DNA of 64,000 nucleotides, taken from Sphingosinicella sp. BN140058 (GTDB lineage: Bacteria > Pseudomonadota > Alphaproteobacteria > Sphingomonadales > Sphingomonadaceae). Shown piece after piece: positions 28,201 through 36,084 of this stretch. Below the pieces are notes generated by a model. The model did no database searches and was not told the origin of the DNA. It saw nothing but the letters and a program-made list of their open reading frames with translations. Location of the stretch: positions 310,001 through 374,000 of the forward strand of contig NZ_CP035501.1 of assembly GCF_004135585.1 (NCBI RefSeq), given 5' to 3'. Every line of letters starts with the position of its first letter. The first letter of the stretch is position 1. Both the position numbers and the translations under genes were made by a program.

Positions 28201-28269
28201 TCCACTCTGGTGCGCAGCTGGTTCCTGTCGGACCGCAGGGTTGAAGGCGGCATCAACTTCAGCTTCTGA
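25210..28269 (+). CDS. large TonB-dependent receptor of the carbohydrate-uptake type
   Basis: 1019 residues from a GTG with GGAGAGGAAC directly ahead. The signal peptide (MDNRKLLLGGTSFVALAALS, cleavage near AAAQ) is followed by a Gly/Ala/Asp linker, TonB box (DEIVVTARRQALQNA) and plug start KRNSDTIIDSVVADDAGKLP, characteristic of TIGR01782 receptors. The barrel ends in RRVEGGINFSF with terminal Phe. It heads a run of co-directional genes: two halogenase-like flavoproteins and an alpha-galactosidase, spaced 79, -4 and 23 bases. The alpha-galactosidase suggests import of an alpha-galactosyl-containing oligosaccharide (inference). Confidence 0.9.
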   Translation: MDNRKLLLGGTSFVALAALSLGAPAAAQQGPAPVGPAGIPANTSEAAGGDPLSAGDAASQNDAGQTATDGSGDEIVVTARRQALQNATERKRNSDTIIDSVVADDAGKLPDNSITEVLQRVPGVSIVRFASLGDPDRFSVEGSGIQVRGLSNVLATLNGREIFGANGGGGISWGEVTPELMAAVDVYKASTADRIEGGIGGAVDLRTKMPFDFKEFTVSGTAQAGYGDASEKASFGGSLLISNTFDTGIGRIGVLLDVAFNKLRSKSSFIRAEPYYPRYIGGQLRYIPGGFDYGQENFERRRKGFYGAVQWEPADNLRFFHTTFISNYRSDRTETGVFAVPSNTDASLIPTPSSDARYDSNGVLISASNLIPSSQANYTLGSITGSATASNQENETRDFSQGFTWDLTRNLRLNGALQFVESYSNSNAFGSSVGSTMSSFAFDASGGLPEFSATPATSFDDRAGYIWQSFSFNPDRNRAKETAANLDLAWAVGDESNFLRRIEVGARYANRRERDNQIGTYWAPLGRDWNGSPQRTLADGTASDAEFEGFSNFFKGDVSVPTGFFIPSQTMLQSFDPIYIQTAYGYDTGANPTGPNPIGKQDRAGLINTRLRNKAAYIQARFGGEGPIRYDGNIGLRVVDIDLDGSGREVTSYPSFYFSQAEANADLADGVANNAVAAVSTDTTRSASNSFTRFLPSFNLSLRPSDNVVVRIGVTRTMSLPDFYSLRATQTIGINTADNANNGATSYAPIFNGFTATRGNPELKPTMSLNLDLSAEYYQGNSFNAHVALFRKILKDQILFGTTLRPYSQTFTRPDGTTFTADSVVSAEEVYNADKKSFVTGVEIGGRKFFDMLPEPFNGLGIEANYTYIDSKSPSALARDINGQEMTGIPIVGLSKHNVNAQLLYEREPLSIRVAYSWRSKYLQTTNGNGTTSTYTAFDANGVGTSVRASLPVYADAYGQLDAGITFSITPKLRVFVQGTNLTNAVTKTLMAGYPGNSTLVRSWFLSDRRVEGGINFSF

Positions 28270-28348
28270 TCGCTCGGCATATGAAGGACGGGACCGCACC
28301 GAATGACGGGATTCGGCTGCGTTCCCACCGGCTTCGGGAGGGCATGAC

Positions 28349-29893
28349 GTGACCAAGGAGGTGATCGTCGTCGGCGGCGGTACCGCCGGGTGGGTCACGG
28401 CCGCCTACCTCGCCAAGCGGCTGAACGCCGCCTCGCAGGGCGGCATCCGGCTCACCGTTATCGAATCCCCGGACATTCCGGTGATCGGCGTCGGCGAGGG
28501 CAGTTTCCCGAGCATCCGCAAGACGCTGAGCGCGATCGACATCGACGAAGCCGACCTCATCCGCGAGGCCAATGCGACGTTCAAGCAGGGGATACGCTTT
28601 GCCGACTGGCGGGCGCCCGGTCCGGACGGCCCGCACCATTATTTCCATCCGTTCCAAATCAGCGACCAGAGCGACGGCCTCGACCTCCTGCCCTACTGGC
28701 TGATGGGTGCCGCAGGCGATGCGGCTTGGGCGGAGGTCAACACGGTCCAGAAGAGCGCTGCGGATGCGTGCCTGGCGCCCAAGCTTCCCGGCCATCCGCC
28801 GTTCGCAGGGCCGCTGACCTACGCTTATCATTTCGACGCGGTGCTGCTCGGACGCCTGCTGCGCAAGCGCGCCGTTGCGCTCGGCGCGCGGCACGTCGAG
28901 GATAAGGTAACCGGAGTCGAACTGGGGGAGGACGGCAGCATCGCGGCGCTCCTCTGCCGCGAGGGCGGCCGCGTGGCCGCGGATCTCTACGTCGACTGTA
29001 CCGGTTTCCGCGCACAGCTGATCGGCGAGGCCCTCGGCATTCCGTTCCACTCGCGGCGGGGCGAATTGTTCGTCGATAGCGCGGTCGCGCTGCAGGTGCC
29101 CTACGAACAGCCCGGCGGCCCGATCGCATCGCAGACCATCGCCACCGCGCGCAGTGCGGGTTGGATCTGGGACATCGGCCTGCACGAACGACGGGGCACC
29201 GGCTACGTCTATTCCTCGGCCTACACCGACGACGAGGCGGCGTTACGCACGCTCCGCGCCTATGTCGGGCCGGGAGCCGATGCGATCGAACCGCGCCTGC
29301 TCGAGTTCGAGGCGGGTTATCGTCAAATCCAGTGGCACAAGAACTGCGTCGCGATCGGGCTTTCAAGCGGCTTCATCGAGCCGCTCGAAGCGACCGGCAT
29401 CGGCTTTGCCGAGATCGCGGCGTTGATGCTGGTCAATCTCTTCCCCTGGGGCGGCGACCAGGAGGTCAGCGCGCGCCAATTCAACGCGATCATGGTCAAA
29501 CGCTACGATCACGTCGTCGATTTTATCAAGCTCCATTACTGCCTGAGCGATCGCGCAGACAGCGCCTTCTGGATCGACAATCGCGATCCCGCCACCTGGT
29601 CGGACGGCCTCAGCGAGCGGCTCGAGCGCTGGCGCTATCGAGCGCCGGATTTCATCGACGTCGATCTGAACCACGACATCTTTCTCGCCGCCAACTGGCA
29701 ATATGTTCTCTACGGGATGGGCTACAAAAGCGACCTCGGCGCACAGGCGGGTGCCTTCCGCTATCATGCGGAAGCCAGGCGCGCCTTTGCCGACATTCGC
29801 GCGCAGCAGGCCAACGCACAGCGGCTTCTGCCTAGCCACCGCGCTCTGATCGAGCAGGCGCGGCGTCCCGATTTCCGGTTCCCGAAGCGATGA
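28349..29893 (+). CDS. FAD-dependent tryptophan-halogenase-like protein (first of pair)
   Basis: 514 residues from GTG 28349, preceded by GGGAGGG; the nearby ATG at 28344 is out of frame and closes at once. The FAD-binding GGGTAGW is at residues 9-15. The lysine that carries hypohalous acid in this family falls at Lys79 in REANATFKQGIRFADWR, the same number as in RebH and PrnA. The flavin-halogenase motif W-x-W-x-I is present as GWIWDI, and FIEPLEATGI matches the substrate-site Glu segment. All key residues are intact. Such genes often accompany TonB receptors in Xanthomonas and sphingomonads, where the true substrate is mostly unknown. Stop overlaps the next start. Confidence 0.85.
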   Translation: MTKEVIVVGGGTAGWVTAAYLAKRLNAASQGGIRLTVIESPDIPVIGVGEGSFPSIRKTLSAIDIDEADLIREANATFKQGIRFADWRAPGPDGPHHYFHPFQISDQSDGLDLLPYWLMGAAGDAAWAEVNTVQKSAADACLAPKLPGHPPFAGPLTYAYHFDAVLLGRLLRKRAVALGARHVEDKVTGVELGEDGSIAALLCREGGRVAADLYVDCTGFRAQLIGEALGIPFHSRRGELFVDSAVALQVPYEQPGGPIASQTIATARSAGWIWDIGLHERRGTGYVYSSAYTDDEAALRTLRAYVGPGADAIEPRLLEFEAGYRQIQWHKNCVAIGLSSGFIEPLEATGIGFAEIAALMLVNLFPWGGDQEVSARQFNAIMVKRYDHVVDFIKLHYCLSDRADSAFWIDNRDPATWSDGLSERLERWRYRAPDFIDVDLNHDIFLAANWQYVLYGMGYKSDLGAQAGAFRYHAEARRAFADIRAQQANAQRLLPSHRALIEQARRPDFRFPKR

Positions 29894-31404
29894 GCGGGCC
29901 GATCGAAACCGTGATCATCGTCGGCGGCGGCACCGCCGGCTGGATGACCGCCGCCGCGATGGCGCGCCTGCTCGGCCGCACCGTCTCCATCAAGCTGGTC
30001 GAATCCGATGCGATCGGCACCGTCGGCGTCGGCGAGGCGACGATCCCGACGATCCGGGACTTCAACCGGCTGCTCGGCATCGACGAGGACGATTTCGTTC
30101 GACGCACCCAGGGCAGCTTCAAGCTCGGCATCGAGTTCGTCGACTGGCTGCGGCTCGGCCACCGCTACATCCATCCGTTCGGAACGATCGGCCGCGACAC
30201 GCAGACCGTCCGCTTCTCCCAATTGTGGCTGAAGCTGGTTCAGCAGGAGGATAGCGAGAACGCCGACCCGCTCGGCGCCTTTAGCGCGTCGACCCTTGCC
30301 GCCGAAATGGGCAGGTTCGGACGACCCGAAACGAGCCCGAACCACCCGCTCTCTACCCTCGCCTACGCCTTCCACTTCGATGCCGCTCTCTATGCGCGCT
30401 ATTTGCGGGGCTGGAGCGAAGATCGCGGCGTCGAGCGGATCGAAGGCAGGATTATCTCGGTCGAACGGGATCCGGAGAACGGTTTCATCCGCACGCTGCA
30501 CCTCGAAGACGGCAGCATGCTGTCCGGCGACCTGTTCGTCGACTGCAGCGGCTTCCGTTCGCTGCTGCTCGGCGAGACGTTGCACGAGCCGTTCGTCGAC
30601 TGGTCGCATTGGCTTCCCTGCGACCGCGCCATCGCCCTCCCCTGCACCCCGGCGGGTGCATTGCTCCCATATACCCGCTCGACCGCCGATGGGGCCGGCT
30701 GGCGCTGGCGGATCCCGCTCCAGCACCGGACCGGCAACGGCTACGTCTACAGCAGCGCGCACCTGACGGACGACGACGCGCACCGACGGCTGCTGGAAAC
30801 GCTCGACGGCGCGCCGGCCGGCGAGCCGCGACGCTTGCGCTTCCTGGCGGGGCATCGCCGCAAGCTGTGGCATGGCAACGTGGTTGCGGTCGGGCTGTCG
30901 GGCGGCTTTCTCGAGCCGCTCGAATCGACCAGCATCCACCTCATCCAGACCGCGATCTCACGGCTGATGCTGCTCTTCCCCGACAAGGACATGGACGTGG
31001 CCGAGCGTGACGAGTTCAACCGGCAGAGCGCGCTCGAATATGCGCAGATCCGCGACTTCCTGATCCTGCATTATCATGCGACCGAGCGGCGCGACACGTC
31101 CTTCTGGTCCGACTGCGCCGCGATGACGCTTCCCGACAGCCTCCGGGAAAAGCTGGATCTGTTCCGATCCAAGGGCCGGGTCTTTCGCAGCGGGGACGAG
31201 CTGTTTTCCGAAGACAGCTGGCTTTCGGTGCTGATCGGACAGGGCGTGCGGCCGCGCGGCCACGACCCCGTCGCAGACACGATCGACCCCGACGCGTTGC
31301 GCGGCCAGATGAACGGACTGCGCGAGGCGCTTCGCCGTGCGGTCGAGACGCTGCCGAGCCATGCCGAATTCGTCGCGCGCTGCTGCGCCGCGACGCAGAC
31401 CTGA
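29890..31404 (+). CDS. FAD-dependent tryptophan-halogenase-like protein (second of pair)
   Basis: 504 residues, overlapping the first by ATGA. FAD motif GGGTAGWM (12-19), catalytic-type lysine at residue 78 in RRTQGSFKLGIEFVDW, W-x-W-x-I as GWRWRI, and FLEPLESTSI. It is clearly paralogous to its neighbour but diverged over most of its length, so the two could act on different substrates or as a heteromer. A flavin reductase, which these enzymes need for reduced FAD, is not present in the window. The alpha-galactosidase follows 23 bases later. Confidence 0.85.
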   Translation: MSGPIETVIIVGGGTAGWMTAAAMARLLGRTVSIKLVESDAIGTVGVGEATIPTIRDFNRLLGIDEDDFVRRTQGSFKLGIEFVDWLRLGHRYIHPFGTIGRDTQTVRFSQLWLKLVQQEDSENADPLGAFSASTLAAEMGRFGRPETSPNHPLSTLAYAFHFDAALYARYLRGWSEDRGVERIEGRIISVERDPENGFIRTLHLEDGSMLSGDLFVDCSGFRSLLLGETLHEPFVDWSHWLPCDRAIALPCTPAGALLPYTRSTADGAGWRWRIPLQHRTGNGYVYSSAHLTDDDAHRRLLETLDGAPAGEPRRLRFLAGHRRKLWHGNVVAVGLSGGFLEPLESTSIHLIQTAISRLMLLFPDKDMDVAERDEFNRQSALEYAQIRDFLILHYHATERRDTSFWSDCAAMTLPDSLREKLDLFRSKGRVFRSGDELFSEDSWLSVLIGQGVRPRGHDPVADTIDPDALRGQMNGLREALRRAVETLPSHAEFVARCCAATQT

Positions 31405-31427
31405 CGCCTAGAACCCCGGAGTAACCG

Positions 31428-32663
31428 ATGACCTCGAAGATCGTGCTTCACGCGCTCGCCGCCGCAGCCTGCCTGCTGCCGGCCCTCACGCCCGTCCTGG
31501 CCCAGGAGGTGCTCGATCCCGATCCGAACACGCTCGCGCCTTCGAAGGACCCGAAACGGCAGCATAACGGCCTTGCCCAGACCCCGCCGATGGGCTGGAA
31601 CAGCTGGAACAAGTTCGCCTGCAACGTCAACGAGAAGGTGATCCGCGACACCGCCGACGCAATCGCCGCCAACGGCATGAAAGAGGCCGGCTACCACTAT
31701 ATCGTGATCGACGATTGCTGGCATGGCGAGCGCAATGCCGACGGCTTCATCACCGAGGATCGCACCCGCTTCCCCTCCGGCCTCAAGGCGCTCGGGGACT
31801 ACATCCATTCCAAGGGGCTGAAGTTCGGCATCTATTCGGATGCCGGCAGCAAGACCTGTGGAGGCCGTCCCGGCAGCCAGGGCCACGAATATCAGGATGC
31901 GCTGCAATATGCACGCTGGGGCGTCGACTATCTGAAATATGATTGGTGTTCGACGGGGGTACGCAATGCCGAGGAGGCTTATGCCCTGATGGCCGACGCG
32001 CTCAAGGCGAGCGGCCGGCCGATTCTGTTCTCGCTGTGCGAATGGGGAAATTCGAAGCCGTGGCTGTGGGCCTCGAAGATCGGCAACATGTGGCGGACCA
32101 CCGGCGACATCACCGACAAGTGGCAGGGCAAGTACAATTATTCGTGGGGCGTCGCCTCGATCGTCGACATGAACGAGCCGCTCTGGCCCTATGCGGGACC
32201 GGGCCACTGGAACGACCCGGACATGCTCGAAGTCGGCAATGGCGGCCTCACCGACGTCGAATATCGCGCCCATTTCTCGCTCTGGGCGATGATGGCGGCA
32301 CCGCTCATCGCCGGCAACGACGTCGCCAACATGGATGACGCGACCCGGGCGATCCTGCTGAACCGGGAGGTCATCGCGGTCGACCAGGACCGGCTCGGCA
32401 AGCAGGGACATCGCGTCGCCAAGGATGGCACAAGCGAAACCTGGTCGAAGCCGATGGCCGATGGCGGCCGCACCCTGCTCTTCTGGAATCGCGGCGAGAC
32501 ACCGGCGCGGATCGAAGCGACCTGGGAGCAACTCGGCCTGCCCCGCAGCCTTTCGCTCCGCGTCCGCGATCTGTGGGCGCACAAGGATCTCGGCCGAAGG
32601 AAGGGCAGCTACGCCGCCGAGGTGGCGCCGCACGGCGTGGCGATGGTGCGGCTGCAGCCCTGA
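31428..32663 (+). CDS. exported GH27 alpha-galactosidase
   Basis: 411 residues with a signal peptide (MTSKIVLHALAAAACLLPAL, then TPVLA). It releases terminal alpha-galactose. GH27 hallmarks are QTPPMGWNSWNKFACN at the start of the barrel, IVIDDCWHG, the nucleophile Asp in VDYLKYDWCSTG, and the acid/base Asp in GHWNDPDMLEVGNGG. The C-terminal beta-sandwich (from about 325) is present, so the protein is full length. It is last in the receptor-halogenase run, which ties the whole run to galactoside breakdown. Confidence 0.95.
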   Translation: MTSKIVLHALAAAACLLPALTPVLAQEVLDPDPNTLAPSKDPKRQHNGLAQTPPMGWNSWNKFACNVNEKVIRDTADAIAANGMKEAGYHYIVIDDCWHGERNADGFITEDRTRFPSGLKALGDYIHSKGLKFGIYSDAGSKTCGGRPGSQGHEYQDALQYARWGVDYLKYDWCSTGVRNAEEAYALMADALKASGRPILFSLCEWGNSKPWLWASKIGNMWRTTGDITDKWQGKYNYSWGVASIVDMNEPLWPYAGPGHWNDPDMLEVGNGGLTDVEYRAHFSLWAMMAAPLIAGNDVANMDDATRAILLNREVIAVDQDRLGKQGHRVAKDGTSETWSKPMADGGRTLLFWNRGETPARIEATWEQLGLPRSLSLRVRDLWAHKDLGRRKGSYAAEVAPHGVAMVRLQP

Positions 32664-32668
32664 TCCGT

Positions 32669-33790
32669 TCAGCGCCGGTAGTCGGGCGCCGGCGATGGGA
32701 TCGGGTGCGGGTTGAGCACAACCCATGCCACCGCCAGCTTACACAGTTCGGCGGCATTGCCACGCCGCGCCTTGAGCTCCGCCACCAGCGCGCGCGTCTT
32801 TGCCAGCTCGTTCGCGGGTAGCGCCTGGGCCGGCCCCACATGGCCGAGAAACGCGTCAGCCATCTTCTTGTAGTCGGCGTCCCAGTTGACGCCGCCGTTG
32901 CGCTCGAGCTCATCGCTGATGCGGCCGGAAATGCGGATCACCTCCCCTTGGACGGTCGCGGCCGCGCCGCTCGAAGGAACGAGCAATTTCCACAATTCTT
33001 GGTGCTGAGCCTGCCAGCCGGCGGCTCCGGCCACGATCGGGGCTCTGCCGTCGTGCATGGTGCGCCGCGCCACCGGGGCGACATCGAACAATGCGTAGAG
33101 CCCATCCAGGGCATGACTTGCGGCTTCAACGCTGTCGGGATCGAAGTTCGCACGATGAAATTCGAAGTTCGTACCGATCCGCTGCACCAGTGCCTGCATC
33201 TCCGGGGTTACTGCGGAGATCTGCTTCCCGCCTTTGCCCAACAGACGTCCCAGAAAGGGTCTCGGCTTCTCCGCTCTACCCGCTGTGGCACCAAGCAGAA
33301 GCTCGGCGATGGCAGCGACCCTCTCGATCGTCGCATTGCTGCAATTCTGAAGCGCAACGAGGAGCGGAGTCTTTCCGGAACGGTCCACAGCATCGGGATC
33401 GGCAGCATGGGCGAGAAGGATCTGCACCGTCCCAACATGCCCGGCTGCTGCAGCACGGTGCAGCGGGGTGCCCCGTCCTCCCGCGTCATGGTTCACGTCG
33501 GCTCCGAGTTCGATCAGAAGCTCGACACCTCCCCTCCAGTCACCCGAACGCGAATGGAGCGGCGTGTCGCCACGGCTGTCGGGTGCCGCCAGGTCGGCGC
33601 CCTGCTCGACAAGCCAGCGCGCGAGTGCGTCCGGGCAGGCGCTGTAGGCCAAAGCCGTCTGCTTGAACACGCCGCCGCGCGCATCGAGCTCACATAGGTC
33701 GAAGACGCGCTTGAGCGCTTCAAGGTCGCCGGCGGCGAGTTGGTCTTCGAAATCCTTGGGAAGCGTCTTCCGCTTGGCTTTGGCCATCAT
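32669..33790 (-). CDS. ankyrin-repeat protein
   Basis: 373 residues. Ankyrin repeats occupy about residues 20-170 (DSRGDTPLHSRSGDWRGGVE, GRGTPLHRAAAAGHVGTVQI, RSGKTPLLVALQNCSNATIE), a protein-binding scaffold. The C-terminal half (about 190-373) has no repeat character and no family I recognise; it includes VAPVARRTMHDGRAPIVAGA and a helical end. It starts Met-Met; either ATG could serve. It has no signal peptide, so is presumably cytoplasmic. It faces the alpha-galactosidase with 5 bases between stops. Confidence 0.75.
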   Translation of the reverse strand: MMAKAKRKTLPKDFEDQLAAGDLEALKRVFDLCELDARGGVFKQTALAYSACPDALARWLVEQGADLAAPDSRGDTPLHSRSGDWRGGVELLIELGADVNHDAGGRGTPLHRAAAAGHVGTVQILLAHAADPDAVDRSGKTPLLVALQNCSNATIERVAAIAELLLGATAGRAEKPRPFLGRLLGKGGKQISAVTPEMQALVQRIGTNFEFHRANFDPDSVEAASHALDGLYALFDVAPVARRTMHDGRAPIVAGAAGWQAQHQELWKLLVPSSGAAATVQGEVIRISGRISDELERNGGVNWDADYKKMADAFLGHVGPAQALPANELAKTRALVAELKARRGNAAELCKLAVAWVVLNPHPIPSPAPDYRR

Positions 33791-33834
33791 CGAACCCCTT
33801 TTGCGCTGCGGTGCCGCGGACGCGGCGAGGAAAC

Positions 33835-34017
33835 TCAGCCACGCTCCAATTCGGCGAGCACGACGTCATGGGCTCGCATCGGCAGCGTAAACGCGGCGCT
33901 GCCGTCCCGCTTTACCTCGACAATGTGGACAAGCGGCGCATCTTTGGTCACCGCCCGAAGCTGTTGCAGTTGCCCCGGCGACAGCTTCTCCGGCCGACCC
34001 ATCTCCAGATAGGCCAT
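33835..34017 (-). pseudogene. C-terminal remnant of a GH39 beta-xylosidase-type gene
   Basis: A 60-codon frame (MAYLEMGRPEKLSPGQLQQL, then FTLPMRAHDVVLAEL). The pattern A-Y-x-x-M-G-x-P-x-x-L-(S/T)-x-x-Q-L and the ending L-P-M/L-R-x-x-D-V match the extreme C-terminus of GH39 xylan 1,4-beta-xylosidases, which normally exceed 500 residues. Nothing of the catalytic barrel remains upstream, where 34018-34133 has no supported gene. I read it as the tail of a deleted glycosidase gene, consistent with the surrounding glycan locus. Confidence 0.5.
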
Positions 34018-34133
34018 TTAGGCATCTTCTCGCGATACCGCCGCAATCGCCACATCTCTCATATGCACCATCGCCCCACCCTGAACACCAGCAGGGATCG
34101 CGTAGCGCGATCAGGCGCGCCTGGAAACGGACC

Positions 34134-34538
34134 TCACCTCTTCTTTGCGCGCCCCGCGGTGTTGAGCGCCACGGCAGTCCGGATCAGCGCCTTCAGCGCC
34201 TCCCCGTCGATCGCCTCGCCTTCGCGCACGTCAATCGCGCGCCGGGCGTTTCCTTCCAGGCTGGCGTTGAACAGCCCGGCCGGATCGTCGAGCGCGGCGC
34301 CCTTCATGAAGGTGAGCTTCACCACCAGCTTGTAGGTTTCGCCGGTGCAGACGATGCCGTCATGGCTCCACACGGGAACGCCGCGCCATTTCCATTCCTC
34401 GACGATACCGGGATCCGCTTCGTGGATGAGGGCGCGCAGCCGCGCGAGCATCTTGCCGCGCCAGTCGCCGAGTTCGGCGATGCGCGCGTCGATCCGTTCC
34501 GACGGACTTGGTCCTTCCTGCACGTCGATGTCGGTCAT
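34134..34538 (-). CDS. DUF1801-domain protein
   Basis: 134 residues with a strong ribosome site (AAGGAGGAAAG) ahead of the ATG. The core VEEWKWRGVPVWSHDGIVCT, then VVKLTFMKGAALDDPAGLF, is the DUF1801 (YdhG-like) fold, small proteins of unknown biochemical role. Typical length for the family. It is the last gene of a five-gene run reading leftward: ArsR regulator, SRPBCC protein, small membrane protein and two DUF1801 proteins, the two DUF1801 genes being 18 bases apart. Confidence 0.8.
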   Translation of the reverse strand: MTDIDVQEGPSPSERIDARIAELGDWRGKMLARLRALIHEADPGIVEEWKWRGVPVWSHDGIVCTGETYKLVVKLTFMKGAALDDPAGLFNASLEGNARRAIDVREGEAIDGEALKALIRTAVALNTAGRAKKR

Positions 34539-34556
34539 GACTTTCCTCCTTGTGGT

Positions 34557-35015
34557 TCAGGGGATCCATCCGGGCAGCGCCGCTGCCTGCTCGATCCAGC
34601 GCCTCAGCAGAGCCTCGTCGAGCGGTTCGTTCTCGTGGATATCGAGATAGCGGGTGTCCGGTGTCTTGGACTCACCGGGCGGCGGCGGATCGAGCGACAT
34701 GCCCTTGAAGAAGGTGACCTTCACGTAGCGATTGAAGCAGTGAAAGCCGAGGAACCAGCTCTTGCCGTCGGTACCGTAAAGCGGCGTGTTCCATTTGACT
34801 GCCTTGCGAACGCCCGGGACCGTGCGCACGATCAGGGCGTCCAGCCGCCGCCCGACATCCTGTTTCCAGCCGGGCATCGCGTCGAGATAGGCGGCCACCG
34901 GCGCATCGCCGTCGCCCTTGGGAATCTGCGGATTGCCGCCCGAAAGCAGAACGGGCCCATCCGCCGCCGATCCATTGGCCCGGCGCATCGGTGCTTTCGG
35001 CGTGTCGCTCGGCAC
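34557..35015 (-). CDS. DUF1801-domain protein
   Basis: 152 residues from a GTG that lies directly after the stop of the upstream small membrane protein gene. An unstructured N-terminal 40 residues precede the DUF1801 core (VRKAVKWNTPLYGTDGKSWF, then VKVTFFKGMSLDPPPPGESK). It is a paralogue of the following gene, sharing K-x-T-F-x-K-G, but with different insert and tail. An internal start at residue 10 (MRRANGS) is possible. Confidence 0.75.
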   Translation of the reverse strand: MPSDTPKAPMRRANGSAADGPVLLSGGNPQIPKGDGDAPVAAYLDAMPGWKQDVGRRLDALIVRTVPGVRKAVKWNTPLYGTDGKSWFLGFHCFNRYVKVTFFKGMSLDPPPPGESKTPDTRYLDIHENEPLDEALLRRWIEQAAALPGWIP

Positions 35016-35017
35016 CT

Positions 35018-35245
35018 TTATTCCCCGGCGCCGGCGCGATGCGGGCGGCGCCAGGCAGACGTGTAAGGAAGTGCGAACAGGTACAGGCCGCTCAGCATCA
35101 GCAGGATCAGCGGAAACAGAGCCATCAGACCGACCCAGACCGGCGGCTGCCTCCAGGGCAGGAACGACAGGTTGGCGATGACGGCCAGGGTGAACGCGAT
35201 CGAGAGCCAGCGGTGAAGTTGGCGAAGCGACTTGTTCCAGTTCAT
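35018..35245 (-). CDS. small two-pass membrane protein
   Basis: 75 residues. ATG 35245 has GGGAGG ahead; the frame is open further upstream but overlaps the SRPBCC gene end without membrane features. Two hydrophobic helices (WLSIAFTLAVIANLSFL and VGLMALFPLILLMLSGLYLF) are separated by PWRQPPVW. The start MNWNKSLRQLHRWLS resembles N-termini of PepSY-associated membrane helices. Function unknown; it belongs to the ArsR-led operon. Confidence 0.7.
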   Translation of the reverse strand: MNWNKSLRQLHRWLSIAFTLAVIANLSFLPWRQPPVWVGLMALFPLILLMLSGLYLFALPYTSAWRRPHRAGAGE

Positions 35246-35306
35246 TGCAACCTCCCTTTGTGCGAACAGCCAGGTGTGCGGTGCCGGCGGATCGTGCCCG
35301 ATCGTT

Positions 35307-35717
35307 TCACTCCGGTCGATCGAGCACCTGCTCCAGATTGCCGAAGAATTTCTGCCAGCCGAACTTCGCACCGGCGAAGGCCTGCTGCTGATCGGGACGG
35401 AAACCGACCTGCTCCATGCGCAGGTGCGTGCCCGATGCGATCGGGGTCAGCGTCCAGGTGACCACGCTCTCCAGCCCCATGGCGTCCCAGGTGTAGGACA
35501 GGCGGCTGCCCGGCTCGATCTCGAGCACCCGGCAATCGACCGAGCCCCAATCGCCGCTGAGCGTGAAACGCTGGTCCACCACCGGCGCGAAATCGGTCTT
35601 CATCAGCCATTCCTGGATGAGGTGCGGCTGCGTCAAAGCGCGCCAGATCCTTTCCGGCGGATGTGCGAGATCCCGCTCGACGACGACGGAGCGGGTCTCG
35701 CTTGTGCTATCGGTCAT
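35307..35717 (-). CDS. SRPBCC/AHSA1-family protein
   Basis: 136 residues from the ATG that overlaps the ArsR stop (ATGA). The start-domain pattern VVVERDLAHPPERIWRALTQ, then IQEWLM, and the later GWQKFFGNLEQVLD mark an AHSA1-type SRPBCC domain, a hydrophobic-pocket fold. ArsR plus SRPBCC is a very common two-gene unit in actinobacteria and alphaproteobacteria, in which the ArsR protein controls its own operon. Ligand unknown. Confidence 0.85.
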   Translation of the reverse strand: MTDSTSETRSVVVERDLAHPPERIWRALTQPHLIQEWLMKTDFAPVVDQRFTLSGDWGSVDCRVLEIEPGSRLSYTWDAMGLESVVTWTLTPIASGTHLRMEQVGFRPDQQQAFAGAKFGWQKFFGNLEQVLDRPE

Positions 35718-36037
35718 TGATCCATCCTTTTCAGCAGATCTTCCAGATCGTCGAACTTGCTTTCCCAAAAGCCGGTCATCTCGCTGGTCCAGTCGAGCAA
35801 AGGCGCCAAGGCACCGCGCTGGGCCGAGTAATGGGTCTGCCGTCCCTCGTGGCGGTCGCTTACCAGGCCGGACTGCTTCAGGATCGCGAGATGCTTGGAG
35901 ACCGCCGGCTGGGATACGCCGGCTTCTCGGGTCAGGGCGCCGACGGTCTGCTCTCCCGTCCGGCACAGCCGTTCGAAGATCGCGCGCCGGGTGGGGTCGG
36001 CAAGCGTCCTGAAGAGGATGTCGTGGGCGTCGGACAT
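35714..36037 (-). CDS. ArsR-family transcriptional regulator
   Basis: 107 residues. Winged helix-turn-helix with ILFRTLADPTRRAIFERLCR, the recognition region AGVSQPAVSKHLAILKQSGL, and wing VSDRHEGRQTHYSAQ. It lacks the cysteine pair (ELCVCD) of arsenic or cadmium sensors, so it belongs to the non-metal group that partners SRPBCC proteins. First gene of the five-gene leftward operon, so probably autoregulatory. Confidence 0.9.
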   Translation of the reverse strand: MSDAHDILFRTLADPTRRAIFERLCRTGEQTVGALTREAGVSQPAVSKHLAILKQSGLVSDRHEGRQTHYSAQRGALAPLLDWTSEMTGFWESKFDDLEDLLKRMDQ

Positions 36038-36084
36038 CGGAATCGAACAACTCCGCCGGTTTCGCCTAATTCATAACCAGCGAG

